Origin: Winogradskyella sp.
GTDB lineage: Bacteria; Bacteroidota; Bacteroidia; Flavobacteriales; Flavobacteriaceae
Assembly (NCBI RefSeq): GCF_016744625.1
Contig: NZ_JADGDZ010000013.1
Location: 17,660 to 58,430, forward strand
Length of the DNA stretch: 40,771 nucleotides
Direction: 5' to 3'
Under the pieces are notes generated by a model. It saw only the letters and a program-made list of their open reading frames with translations, had not been told where the DNA came from and did no database searches. A program made the translations under genes and the position numbers. Below are positions 7,805-16,554 of the stretch, piece by piece (the stretch's first letter is position 1; the number at the start of each line of letters is the position of its first letter).

Positions 7805-8824
7805 TTACGAATTTTCTGTCTTATTGAAAAAATTAGATTGAATTTGTTCATTGACTCCATCTTGAAATTTAGTCATACTAAACCATTGATGAATTGAGTA
7901 ACTTCCTGTTTCACCTTTTTTGTTTACTGCGATATAACCAACTTGAAAATTTTTGTAATCACTATTAGGCTTATTTACGATTCTACTAATAGCTTCTTCA
8001 CATGCTGCTTGTGGTGATTTTCCTTGTCGCATCAATTCTACAACTAAAAAGCTACCAACAGTTTTTACAACTTCTTCACCCAAACCAGTTGCTACTGCAG
8101 CACCAATTTCATTATCTACAAATAATCCAGAACCTATTATTGGCGAATCACCAACACGTCCTCCCAATTTATATGCCAATCCACTTGTTGTGCAAGCACC
8201 GGAAATATCACCATTCTTGTCAATGGCTAACATACCGATGGTATCGTGATTTTCAATATTAATTATGGGTTTGTATTTGGCTTCTATTTTCCATTTTCCC
8301 CATGCTTCTTTTGAAGCTTCGGTTAATAAATTTTCTGGTTCAAATCCTTTAGATACGGCAAATTGTTTTGCACCTTCACCTGCTAACATTACATGAGGTG
8401 TGTTTTCCATTACTTGTCTTGCTACAGAAACTGCATGCGTTATGTCTTTAAGATAAACTACAGCTCCGCAGTTGCCATGTTTGTCCATAATACACGCATC
8501 TAAAGTAACATTTCCATCTCTATCTGGTAATCCGCCTTTTCCAACAGATTGCCCTTTTTCATTGGCCTCTTCAACTCTACAACCTTGCTCTACAGCATCT
8601 AGAGCATTGCCTCCTGCTTGTAAAACTTCCATGGCTTTTGCTGTAGCATCTATAACATGCCATGTAGCAATAACCATTGGAAAACCTTTAAAGTCAGTAA
8701 TAGCTTTAACATCTTCATCTGCTAATTTTTTAGAAGTTGCTTCATCACAATTTATCAAAGTACTTCCTACAGCTAAACCAACTCCAGTTAGAGAAGCGTT
8801 TTTTATAAAATGTCGTCTTTTCAT
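7805..8824 (-). CDS. N4-(beta-N-acetylglucosaminyl)-L-asparaginase, Tat lipoprotein
   Basis: A 339-residue glycosylasparaginase (Ntn-hydrolase) that cleaves the GlcNAc-Asn bond, the last step in N-glycan breakdown. The leader MKRRHFIKNAS has twin arginines, a hydrophobic stretch and a lipobox (STLINC, Cys26), so the protein is probably folded first, exported by Tat and lipid-anchored. The autoproteolysis and catalytic site is ENHDTIGMLA with Thr195 as the new N-terminal nucleophile, as in the characterised Elizabethkingia enzyme. The GGRVGDSPIIGSG and ATGLGE segments are also typical. The length fits the family. The gene overlaps the transporter gene by 4 bp (ATGA), so the two are translationally coupled, which fits uptake of the freed sugar. 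Confidence 0.93.
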   Translation of the reverse strand: MKRRHFIKNASLTGVGLAVGSTLINCDEATSKKLADEDVKAITDFKGFPMVIATWHVIDATAKAMEVLQAGGNALDAVEQGCRVEEANEKGQSVGKGGLPDRDGNVTLDACIMDKHGNCGAVVYLKDITHAVSVARQVMENTPHVMLAGEGAKQFAVSKGFEPENLLTEASKEAWGKWKIEAKYKPIINIENHDTIGMLAIDKNGDISGACTTSGLAYKLGGRVGDSPIIGSGLFVDNEIGAAVATGLGEEVVKTVGSFLVVELMRQGKSPQAACEEAISRIVNKPNSDYKNFQVGYIAVNKKGETGSYSIHQWFSMTKFQDGVNEQIQSNFFNKTENS

Positions 8825-10137
8825 ATTGCTATTTTTTTAGAATTCTTATAACCATACCAAAGTATATAACCATAACAAACTGTTATGAATAAAAAGGCCA
8901 ATTTAAAGCCTATGTTATCGATTAAGGTTCCACATATTAATGGGATTATTGCACCACCAACTATAGCCATACAAAGTAAACCAGAACCTTTAGGCTTTAG
9001 CTCACCAATACCATCAATCGCTAATGTAAAAATTGTTGGAAACATTATTGAATTGAATAATCCAACAGCTAAAATACTCCACATAGAAAGTAAACCTGTT
9101 GTGCTAATAGAAACGATAATCAAAGCAATTGCGATCGCAGCAAAAATTCCTAATACTTTACCAGGTTTCATTATTTTGGTTAAATAAGAACCAACAAAAC
9201 GACCAACCATTGCGCCAGACCAATAGAAAATCACAAAAATCCCTAGTAAAGCTTTATCATCTGCACCATCTAAGGATTTAAAAAAAACATTTGCTACTGT
9301 ATTAGCTATATTCATTAAGGTTTCACTTTCTGTAATAATCGGAACCATATTCATATCTTGAAAATAGTTAACCAAAAAACTTCCAATAGAAACTTCAGCT
9401 CCGACATAAAAAAAAATACCTAAAACACCAAGAATTAGGTTTTTGTTTTTAAAAGCTTCTTTGTAGGTTCCTGTAGAATCTTCATTAATCATTTTTGGCA
9501 GTTTAGCAAAAACAAAAACGACCGAAATAGCTACAATAAAAACTGCAAGTCCTAAAAACGGAGTTTGAACTGCTGATGCTTCTGATGCCAAATAAGTATC
9601 TAATGTATCTCCAGAAAGTGCAGCAATTTCTTCAGAACTTTTAATCTTATCACTCAGAATAAATAAGGCTCCAACAGCAGGAGCAATTGCAGTTCCTAGC
9701 GAATTAAAAGCTTGGGATAAATTTAATCGACTCGATGCACCATCTTCACTTCCTAAAACAGCAACAAATGGGTTTGCTGCAACTTGTAATATTGTCATAC
9801 CGCCTGCTAGTATAAAATAGGCAACTAAAAACACTCCGAAAACTCGATAAGAAGCCGCAGGATAAAATAATAGACAACCTAATGCCATAGTTAGTAAGCC
9901 TAGAATTATTCCTCGTTTATAGCCAATTTTAGATAAGATGTAACTCGCAGGTATTGATAATACAAAATAAGCACCAAAGAATGCAAATTGAACTAAAATA
10001 GCTTGAGCATAACTGAGTGTAAAAAGCTCTCGAAGCCTAGGTACTAAAGAATCAACTAAAACCGTTATAAATCCCCAAAGAAAGAATAAGGTGGTTAGTA
10101 AAATAAAAGAGGAACGATAGGATTTTTGTTGCGACAT
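8821..10137 (-). CDS. Sugar MFS transporter of the FucP/NagP/GluP family
   Basis: A 438-residue, 12-helix inner-membrane major facilitator for sugar-proton symport. The N-terminus FILLTTLFFLWGFITVL and the segment AANPFVAVLGSE, followed by SRLNLSQAFNSLGTAIAP, mark the FucP family, which includes glucose/galactose transporters and the N-acetylglucosamine carrier NagP. It sits between a glycosylasparaginase and the GH92/GH20 pair, so GlcNAc or mannose is the likely substrate, but sequence alone does not separate these options. It ends 4 bp inside the asparaginase start and follows the VOC gene by 2 bp, in one operon. Confidence 0.9.
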   Translation of the reverse strand: MSQQKSYRSSFILLTTLFFLWGFITVLVDSLVPRLRELFTLSYAQAILVQFAFFGAYFVLSIPASYILSKIGYKRGIILGLLTMALGCLLFYPAASYRVFGVFLVAYFILAGGMTILQVAANPFVAVLGSEDGASSRLNLSQAFNSLGTAIAPAVGALFILSDKIKSSEEIAALSGDTLDTYLASEASAVQTPFLGLAVFIVAISVVFVFAKLPKMINEDSTGTYKEAFKNKNLILGVLGIFFYVGAEVSIGSFLVNYFQDMNMVPIITESETLMNIANTVANVFFKSLDGADDKALLGIFVIFYWSGAMVGRFVGSYLTKIMKPGKVLGIFAAIAIALIIVSISTTGLLSMWSILAVGLFNSIMFPTIFTLAIDGIGELKPKGSGLLCMAIVGGAIIPLICGTLIDNIGFKLAFLFITVCYGYILWYGYKNSKKIAI

Positions 10138-10139
10138 AT

Positions 10140-10505
10140 TTAATTGATTTCTAGTTCTTGTCCGAATTGAATTCTATAACCATTGCAATCATATATGGCA
10201 AACTCTCGCATGCCATATTCAAAATTTTCTATCGGATAACTAATCGTTACTTTATCTTTTAGAATCTGCCAAATAACATCAATATCATCAACATAGATAT
10301 ACAATCCTCCTGTAAATACAGGTTTTGGCTGCTTGCCTTCATTAAATCTTGAAGACAGCATAATACTAATATCATCTTTTTGAATAAAGGCCCAGGCATC
10401 CTCCTCTCTGTCTATGCACTTAAAGTCGAGATGAGACTCATAAAACAAAATGGTGTCATCCATGTTTTTGACTTCTAATGTTGGTACTAATGCGTTAAAT
10501 GCCAT
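10140..10505 (-). CDS. VOC-superfamily (glyoxalase/bleomycin-resistance-like) protein
   Basis: A 121-residue single-domain cytoplasmic protein. The pattern is VPTLEVKNMDDTILFYESHLDF, later GLYIYVDDID and ending YDCNGYRIQFGQEL, the layout of half a VOC unit. The start is taken as ATG 10505, one base after the GH92 stop codon. A longer frame from 10526 would overlap GH92 and only adds an unconserved-looking MKFLLNN. The glutamine-containing FGQE end replaces the usual FxE metal ligand segment. The substrate is unknown. Its place inside the glycan operon may be coincidental or linked to sugar-derived aldehydes; that is inference only. Confidence 0.8.
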   Translation of the reverse strand: MAFNALVPTLEVKNMDDTILFYESHLDFKCIDREEDAWAFIQKDDISIMLSSRFNEGKQPKPVFTGGLYIYVDDIDVIWQILKDKVTISYPIENFEYGMREFAIYDCNGYRIQFGQELEIN

Positions 10506-10506
10506 A

Positions 10507-13437
10507 TTATTTAATAGAAATTTCATCTACAAAAATCCAACTACTGCCATCATAAGGATAACCTAAATGCCATTCAGGTACTTTTCCAAGTTTCTTAGCA
10601 ACAATTTTCACATATTTATAGTTGGTGATTGGGATTTTAAATTCAATTGTTTTAATTTCTAGTTTACTATTTCTTTCTGCTGAATTAATCTTTTGCACAG
10701 GTAAAGCTTTAAAAGTCTTATTGTCATTTGAAACCAAACACTGCACTTCTGTCGGATAAAAAATCCATGCACCTTGATCTTGTAGAAAGTTAACCTTTAC
10801 TGATGAAATACTCTTTTGAGAACCTAAGTCTACTGTCGCAATTATATCTGTATTATGATAACCTTGCCAACTACCAGTTCTGTAATTTTTAGTGCTTCTT
10901 ATGCCGTCAATTAAAGCATCATTTCCACCAGCAGAATATTGATTCGCAAATTCGCTTTCTAGTGCAATACTAAGATTTGGATCTATCTTGTAAAAAGGTG
11001 TCGTTAAAACAGGACTTTTTAATTCTCCTTTTTCTGAATATAATTTTATTTCAGCATCCTTAGATATGGTAAATGGTTTTTTATACAATTTAAAGTCATC
11101 ATTATTTATAGCATAAAATATGTCAGCATCTTTTTCTGAAGTCGCTAAAACAACTTCTGTAGAACCTCTAAATGTAATATCTCCTTTGGCTATAAATGGT
11201 GAAGGTAAAATGATGTGGTCTGTGATTTCGGTTCTTGGCTCGTTGCCTTCTGTTGTTCCCCATGTTGAAGGTTGATTCGTCATCGTAAACTCTAAAGAGC
11301 CTCCTGAAACTATAACATCATGACTTAAATAGGTGTTTTTCAAAATTTCGCCATTCAGTTTTGCACTTTCAATATAAATATTAGTATCACTTAAATTATT
11401 AGCAATAATGTTGAATTGTTTCCCACTTTCAAGATTGATAGTCGCTTTATCAAAAAGTGGAGTTCCTATGACATACTGATTGCTTCCTGGTGTAACTGAA
11501 TAAAAACCCATTGAACTTAATACATACCAAGCACTCATTTGACCGCAATCTTCATTACCTGAAACACCATCAGGATCATTATTATAAAGCTCGGTTAAAA
11601 TTTGATGAACTTTCTCTTGTGTTTTGTGTGGTTTGTTTACAAAATTGTAGAGATAAGCCATGTGGTGACTTGGTTCATTACCATGAGCGTATTGCCCAAT
11701 TAAACCAGTAATATCTGATTGATCGCGACCTGAAGTTTCAGTCTTTGCAGAGAATAACTCATCGAGTTGTGCTTCTAATTTATCCTTGCCTCCAATTAAA
11801 CCAATAAAACCTGAAACATCTTGAGGTACATAAAAGCTATACTGCCAAGAGTTAGCTTCAGTATAATTAAAATTCACTTCATAAGGATCGAAAGGTGCAA
11901 ACCACGTATTCCTAAAACGCCCTCGCATAAATTTAGTTTCAGGATCAAATACATTTTTGTAATACTGTGCACGCTGAATGTATGTTTTGTAGTCTTCAGT
12001 CTTGCCCATTTCTTTAGCCATTTGTGCAATCGTCCAATCATCATAAGCATATTCTAAGGTTTTAGAAACCGATTCACTTTCTTCGTCTACAGGAATAAAT
12101 CCATATTTTTTATAAGCTTCTAAACCAAATTTATCTCTTGTTGACGAATGTTTCATGGCTTCAAAAGCCTTCTCAATATTGTATCCTCTAATGCCTTTTA
12201 GATAAGCATCTGCAACAACTGGTACAGCATGATAACCAATCATACAATCTGTATAGTTTCCTGCCAAATCCCACATTGGCATAATCCCACCTTCATCATA
12301 TTTGGCCAAAAAAGTATTGATAAAATCGTTGGTTTTTTCTTGTTCGATTATGGTATAAAGTGGATGCGCAGCTCGGTAAGTATCCCAAAGCGAAAAAACT
12401 GAATAGTAATCAAAATCAGCATTATGGATTTTTAAATCCATACCTCTATAACGTCCATCAACATCTTGATAACGTTGAGGTGCTAACATAGTATGATATA
12501 AGGCTGAATAAAAATTGGTTTTTTTATCTAAATCATCACTTTCAATTACAATTTTTTCAAGTTGTTCTTCCCAATAATTCTGAGCTTCTTTTTTAATAGT
12601 TTCAAAGTCCTTATTTTCTATTTCGGCTTCTAAATTTTTACGAGCACCAGCAATGTCAACAGAAGAAATTCCGACTTTAATATAGATAGGTTCATTATTT
12701 GGATTAATAAAATTTAATGATGTTCTTCTGGCTCCAGGCATTCCGAATTCAGGAGGAGATTGCAATATGTCATTAAAAGGATGAGAGGTTTTAATAACAA
12801 AAAATAAGCGTTGATCCTTTGCCCATGCTGATGAATGCCGATAACCTTCGATTTCAGTATTTGAAATCTTGTCGATTTTCGCATCTAAGACTTTATCTCG
12901 ATGTTCTAAATCTAAGATTAAGAACTGATCTTGACTAGAAGGGTATTGATATTTATGAATTCCACTTCGTTTTGAAACTGTCAATTCTACATCAATATTT
13001 GTTGAATCTAAATGAACTTTATAATAACCTGGTTCCGCCACTTCATTATCATGAGAAAAATGTGCACGATAGCCTTTTTCACCATTAGCACCATTATTAA
13101 AATTAGTTTCATTAGTTGGCATTAAAAGTACATCTCCATAGTCGCTAATTCCTGTTCCGCTGAGATGTGTATGCGAAAATCCGTAAATATAGCTGTCTGT
13201 ATAATGATAGCCAGAGCAACCATCCCAACCTTCTAATCGTGTGTCTGGACTCAATTGCATCATTCCAAATGGCATCGTAGCACCAGGATATGTATGACCA
13301 TGTCCACCAGTTCCAATAAAGGTATTTACATAGCTAGTTAGTGGTTGGTCTTTCTTTACTTTGAGAATTGAAGGTGAATTATTGCAGCTTAAAAAAAGAG
13401 CTAGTACAATTAAAAAGAAGGTTAGCTTAAAGTTCAT
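10507..13437 (-). CDS. GH92 alpha-mannosidase lipoprotein with C-terminal F5/8-type domain
   Basis: A 976-residue exo-alpha-mannosidase (mostly alpha-1,2 in this family) that trims high-mannose N-glycans. The start is set at ATG 13437 because this gives a lipoprotein leader (FLIVLALFLSC, Cys18). The open frame to 13566 would overlap the divergent hex gene. The N-terminal signature is VNTFIGTGGHGHTYPGAT. Catalytic-region motifs are HGNEPSHH (Glu588) and GNEDCGQMSAWY (Glu629/Asp630), in a Ca-dependent (alpha/alpha)6 barrel. After about residue 745 a chitobiase-like beta domain (ITFRGSTEVVLAT) and a discoidin-like F5/8 domain follow, ending WIFVDEISIK. The same two-domain tail occurs in the divergent GH20 enzyme. 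The reaction and folds are family knowledge; exact linkage specificity is inferred. Confidence 0.93.
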   Translation of the reverse strand: MNFKLTFFLIVLALFLSCNNSPSILKVKKDQPLTSYVNTFIGTGGHGHTYPGATMPFGMMQLSPDTRLEGWDGCSGYHYTDSYIYGFSHTHLSGTGISDYGDVLLMPTNETNFNNGANGEKGYRAHFSHDNEVAEPGYYKVHLDSTNIDVELTVSKRSGIHKYQYPSSQDQFLILDLEHRDKVLDAKIDKISNTEIEGYRHSSAWAKDQRLFFVIKTSHPFNDILQSPPEFGMPGARRTSLNFINPNNEPIYIKVGISSVDIAGARKNLEAEIENKDFETIKKEAQNYWEEQLEKIVIESDDLDKKTNFYSALYHTMLAPQRYQDVDGRYRGMDLKIHNADFDYYSVFSLWDTYRAAHPLYTIIEQEKTNDFINTFLAKYDEGGIMPMWDLAGNYTDCMIGYHAVPVVADAYLKGIRGYNIEKAFEAMKHSSTRDKFGLEAYKKYGFIPVDEESESVSKTLEYAYDDWTIAQMAKEMGKTEDYKTYIQRAQYYKNVFDPETKFMRGRFRNTWFAPFDPYEVNFNYTEANSWQYSFYVPQDVSGFIGLIGGKDKLEAQLDELFSAKTETSGRDQSDITGLIGQYAHGNEPSHHMAYLYNFVNKPHKTQEKVHQILTELYNNDPDGVSGNEDCGQMSAWYVLSSMGFYSVTPGSNQYVIGTPLFDKATINLESGKQFNIIANNLSDTNIYIESAKLNGEILKNTYLSHDVIVSGGSLEFTMTNQPSTWGTTEGNEPRTEITDHIILPSPFIAKGDITFRGSTEVVLATSEKDADIFYAINNDDFKLYKKPFTISKDAEIKLYSEKGELKSPVLTTPFYKIDPNLSIALESEFANQYSAGGNDALIDGIRSTKNYRTGSWQGYHNTDIIATVDLGSQKSISSVKVNFLQDQGAWIFYPTEVQCLVSNDNKTFKALPVQKINSAERNSKLEIKTIEFKIPITNYKYVKIVAKKLGKVPEWHLGYPYDGSSWIFVDEISIK

Positions 13438-13476
13438 CAAAAAGATTGTTAATTTTAATGCATCTAATATAGTAAA

Positions 13477-15750
13477 ATGCAAATCAAGAAAGTAGTTGTC
13501 ATTTGTCTTTTTGTACAGTTGTTGTTTAATTGTCAAGAAAAAGAAATTTATAATGTTGAAGTTCAAATCATTCCAAAACCTTCAAAACATATAGTTAATA
13601 AAGGTCATTTTGTTTTAAGTAGTTCTTCAGGATTGAATTATCCAGAAGAGTTAAAAGTTTCAGCAGAATTTTTTAAATCATTTATTGAACAAGGAAAAGC
13701 GATTCGTCTTGGTAAAGGAAATGATATAAATTTTATTGTAGATACAACTATAGATAATGATGAAGGTTATAATCTGGAAATTTCACCGAATAATATAAAA
13801 ATAAAGGCGAAAACAGATCATGGAGCTTTTTATGCTGTTCAGACTTTGCGACAATTACTGCAACCAGAATTTGAAAATGGAAGTTTTAAAACAGAACAAG
13901 CTAATATTTCTTGTATGTCAATTACTGATGCTCCACAATTTGTTTATCGTGGCATGCATCTCGATGTTGGTAGACATATGTTTTCAGTAGATTTTATAAA
14001 GAAATATATTGATGCTTTGGCTATGTTGAAAATGAATACCTTTCATTGGCATCTTACAGAAGATCAAGGTTGGCGTATTGAAATAAAAAAGTATCCGAAA
14101 CTTCAGGAAATTTCTGCATTTAGATATGAAACACTTGTTGGACATTATGGAGACCAGCCACATCAATTTGATGGTGAAAAATATGGAGGTTATTATACAC
14201 AAGATCAAATAAAAGATATTGTAGCATATGCAGAATCCCGTTTTGTAACTGTTATTCCCGAAATTGAATTACCTGGACACGCACAAGCTGCTATTGCTGC
14301 ATATCCTGAATTAGGTTGTACAGGAGAACAAGTCAATGTAGCAAAAAAATGGGGTGTTTTTGAAGATATTTACTGTTCAAAGAACGAAACATTTGAATTT
14401 CTTGAAGATGTTTTGGATGAGGTTTTAGAGTTGTTTCCGAGTAAGTATATTCATATTGGTGGTGATGAAGCACCAAAAACACATTGGAAAAATTGTAAAT
14501 CTTGCCAACAACGAATTAAAGACGAAGGCTTAAAAGACGAACACGAATTACAAAGTTATTTTATTTCTAGAATAGAAAAATATTTGAATTCTAAAGGCAG
14601 ACAGATTATAGGTTGGGACGAAATTTTAGAAGGAGGTTTAGCACCTAACGCAACTGTAATGTCTTGGCGTGGGTTTGATGGAGCAATAGAAGCGGCAAAA
14701 CAAAAGCACAACGTTATTTTAACACCTGGTTCATATTGTTACTTTGATCATTATCAATCCGAAAACGGAGATGAACCGTTGGCGATTGGTGGTTTTTTAC
14801 CATTAGAAAAAGTATATAATTTTAATCCAATTCCGGAAGAGTTAACTGCAGAAGAAGGCAAATATGTGCTTGGAGCCCAAGGCAATGTTTGGACAGAATA
14901 TATGCCAAACTCTAAACATGTAGAATACATGATTTTTCCGAGAATATTGGCATTAAGCGAAGTGGTTTGGTCTAATTCTGAAGAAAAAAATTATAAAGAA
15001 TTTGTGTCAAGAGTTGAAAATTTTAATAAACGATTAGATGTCTTAGATATTAATTATGCTAATCATTTGTATGAAATAGAAGGCGAATTAATTACAAAAG
15101 AGAACCAGATTGTTTATCAAATGACAACAACCTCTAAAGGCAAAGACATTAGGTTTACTACTGATGGTTTAGAACCAACTGTAAATTCTAAAATTTATGA
15201 AAAGCCTGTGCCAATTACCGAAAGTATAAACTTAAAGGCAAGGGTTTTTGATTCAGAAAAAGAATTGGGAAAGATTTTTTCTCAAGACATTAATATGCAT
15301 AAAGCTGTAGGTGCGACAATAACTATTAATAATGAACCAAATAAAGCATATCAAGGCAGTGGGCCAGAAGGATTAATTAATGGAATTTCTGGTAGTGATA
15401 CTCGTTATGGTGATAAGGAATGGTTAGGGTTTTGGGGAGATGATATTGAAATTACGATTGATTTAAAAGAAGTAAAGCACATTAATTCCATTGAAACAAG
15501 ATTTCATAATGGACAAGGTCAATGGATTTATGCACCTAGAGAAATAGAAATCGCATTTGGTGATGATGGATTTAAAACTCATAAAATTAGTGCATATGAT
15601 AATTTGATTGTTAATTTTAAATCAACTTTTGAAGGGGGAAAAACTAAGAAAATTCGATTTAGAATCCCTAATTATGGAACAATACTAGAAGGGAAACAAG
15701 GTGCAGGACAAAAATCATGGACGTTTATTGATGAAATAATAATTAATTAA
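13477..15750 (+). CDS. GH20 beta-N-acetylhexosaminidase lipoprotein
   Basis: A 757-residue exo-beta-hexosaminidase that removes terminal GlcNAc, for example from the chitobiose core of N-glycans. The leader MQIKKVVVICLFVQLLFNC has a loose lipobox (LFNC, Cys19). The GH20b domain (about 27-150) precedes the catalytic TIM barrel, which begins YRGMHLDVGRHMF. Other motifs are HWHLTEDQGWRIEIK and the catalytic Asp-Glu pair in HIGGDEAP (Asp330/Glu331). After about residue 540 come a chitobiase C-terminal-like domain and an F5/8-type domain ending SWTFIDEIIIN, the same tail as GH92. The start is only 39 bp from the divergent GH92 start. A stop at 15750 is followed at once by a REP-like repeat. Confidence 0.94.
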   Translation: MQIKKVVVICLFVQLLFNCQEKEIYNVEVQIIPKPSKHIVNKGHFVLSSSSGLNYPEELKVSAEFFKSFIEQGKAIRLGKGNDINFIVDTTIDNDEGYNLEISPNNIKIKAKTDHGAFYAVQTLRQLLQPEFENGSFKTEQANISCMSITDAPQFVYRGMHLDVGRHMFSVDFIKKYIDALAMLKMNTFHWHLTEDQGWRIEIKKYPKLQEISAFRYETLVGHYGDQPHQFDGEKYGGYYTQDQIKDIVAYAESRFVTVIPEIELPGHAQAAIAAYPELGCTGEQVNVAKKWGVFEDIYCSKNETFEFLEDVLDEVLELFPSKYIHIGGDEAPKTHWKNCKSCQQRIKDEGLKDEHELQSYFISRIEKYLNSKGRQIIGWDEILEGGLAPNATVMSWRGFDGAIEAAKQKHNVILTPGSYCYFDHYQSENGDEPLAIGGFLPLEKVYNFNPIPEELTAEEGKYVLGAQGNVWTEYMPNSKHVEYMIFPRILALSEVVWSNSEEKNYKEFVSRVENFNKRLDVLDINYANHLYEIEGELITKENQIVYQMTTTSKGKDIRFTTDGLEPTVNSKIYEKPVPITESINLKARVFDSEKELGKIFSQDINMHKAVGATITINNEPNKAYQGSGPEGLINGISGSDTRYGDKEWLGFWGDDIEITIDLKEVKHINSIETRFHNGQGQWIYAPREIEIAFGDDGFKTHKISAYDNLIVNFKSTFEGGKTKKIRFRIPNYGTILEGKQGAGQKSWTFIDEIIIN

Positions 15751-15753
15751 TTT

Positions 15754-15850
15754 GTCATTCTGAGGACGAAGGACGTGGGAATCTTTTAAATTGAAATTAT
15801 AAGTAAAAAACAAACAGATTGCCACATCGCTATAAAGCGTCTCGCAATGA
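15754..15850 (+). repeat. REP-like inverted repeat element
   Basis: The left arm (GTCATTCTGAGGACGAAGGA, running to about 15791) and the right arm (CAGATTGCCACATCGC, ending CTCGCAATGAT near 15851) are imperfect reverse complements around an AT-rich loop. The GTCATT..GAG..GAA..CGT and GATTGCC..TCGC..CTCGCAATGA pattern resembles dispersed extragenic palindromes common in flavobacterial genomes. Its G+C is higher than the flanks. It could form a long RNA hairpin between hex and cutC. Only one copy is seen in the window. Confidence 0.65.
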
Positions 15851-15864
15851 TGTTAATTAAGAAT

Positions 15865-16554
15865 ATGAAACTAGAAATCTGTGCCAACTCATACCAATCC
15901 GTAAAAAATGCTCAAGAAGCAGGTGCACATCGCATTGAATTATGCCAAGAATTATCCGTTGGAGGAATAACGCCTTCTTATGGTTTATTAAAACAAGTAA
16001 AAGAAAATTTAAAGATTCCTATTTTCGTTTTAATTAGACCTCGAGCTGGCAATTTTGTTTATTCAGAAGATGAATTTGAAATTATGAAACATGATATTCA
16101 ACTGTGTAAAGATTTATGTTGTGATGGCATTGTGGCTGGTGTTTTAAATTCAGATAAGACTATAGATGTTGAGCGTACAAAAGAATTAATAGAGTTATCA
16201 AAACCATTACCATTTACATTCCATCGTGCATTTGATGAGGTTGCAAACCCGAAAAAAGCATTAAATCAGTTAATCGATTTAGGTGTAGAACGTGTTTTAA
16301 CTTCTGGGCAAGAAGTTTCTGCTGAAAAAGGTTTGAAATTGCTCAATGAATTGAATATAATTTCAAAAAATAGAATTATCATTCTTGCAGGTGGAGGTAT
16401 CAATTCGGAAAATGCAAATAAGTTTAAAACTATTAGATTAATAGAGATTCACGCATCAGCTTCATCTCAATTAGAAGAGTGTAATTCATTATTTTCGACA
16501 CCATTAATCTATTCAGATCCTCGAAAAATTAAAGCCATTTTAGATGCGATATAG
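15865..16554 (+). CDS. cutC: CutC-family TIM-barrel protein
   Basis: A 229-residue CutC homologue. The start is ATG 15865, giving the conserved MKLEICANSYQS beginning. An upstream in-frame ATG at 15847 lies inside the REP-like element and is unlikely. Family marks are AGAHRIELCQ, LSVGGITPSYG, VLIRPRAGNFVYS, FHRAFDE, RVLTSGQE and AGGGIN. CutC has been called a copper-homeostasis protein, but its biochemical role is poorly supported and it is a cytoplasmic TIM barrel without an obvious metal-transport fold. Here it lies between GH20 and GH2 genes and its 3' end overlaps the beta-mannosidase start by 11 bp. This tight coupling suggests a role tied to sugar catabolism, which is inference. Confidence 0.9.
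   Translation: MKLEICANSYQSVKNAQEAGAHRIELCQELSVGGITPSYGLLKQVKENLKIPIFVLIRPRAGNFVYSEDEFEIMKHDIQLCKDLCCDGIVAGVLNSDKTIDVERTKELIELSKPLPFTFHRAFDEVANPKKALNQLIDLGVERVLTSGQEVSAEKGLKLLNELNIISKNRIIILAGGGINSENANKFKTIRLIEIHASASSQLEECNSLFSTPLIYSDPRKIKAILDAI

Noticed and set aside
8472-8840. 122-residue plus-strand open frame
   Set aside because: It lies opposite the glycosylasparaginase gene and has no recognisable features.
13438-13566. Upstream extension of GH92 to 13566
   Set aside because: It overlaps the start of the divergent hexosaminidase gene and adds no leader; ATG 13437 gives a proper lipoprotein leader.
15847-15864. Upstream start of CutC
   Set aside because: The ATG lies inside the REP-like repeat; the conserved family start is MKLEICANS at 15865.
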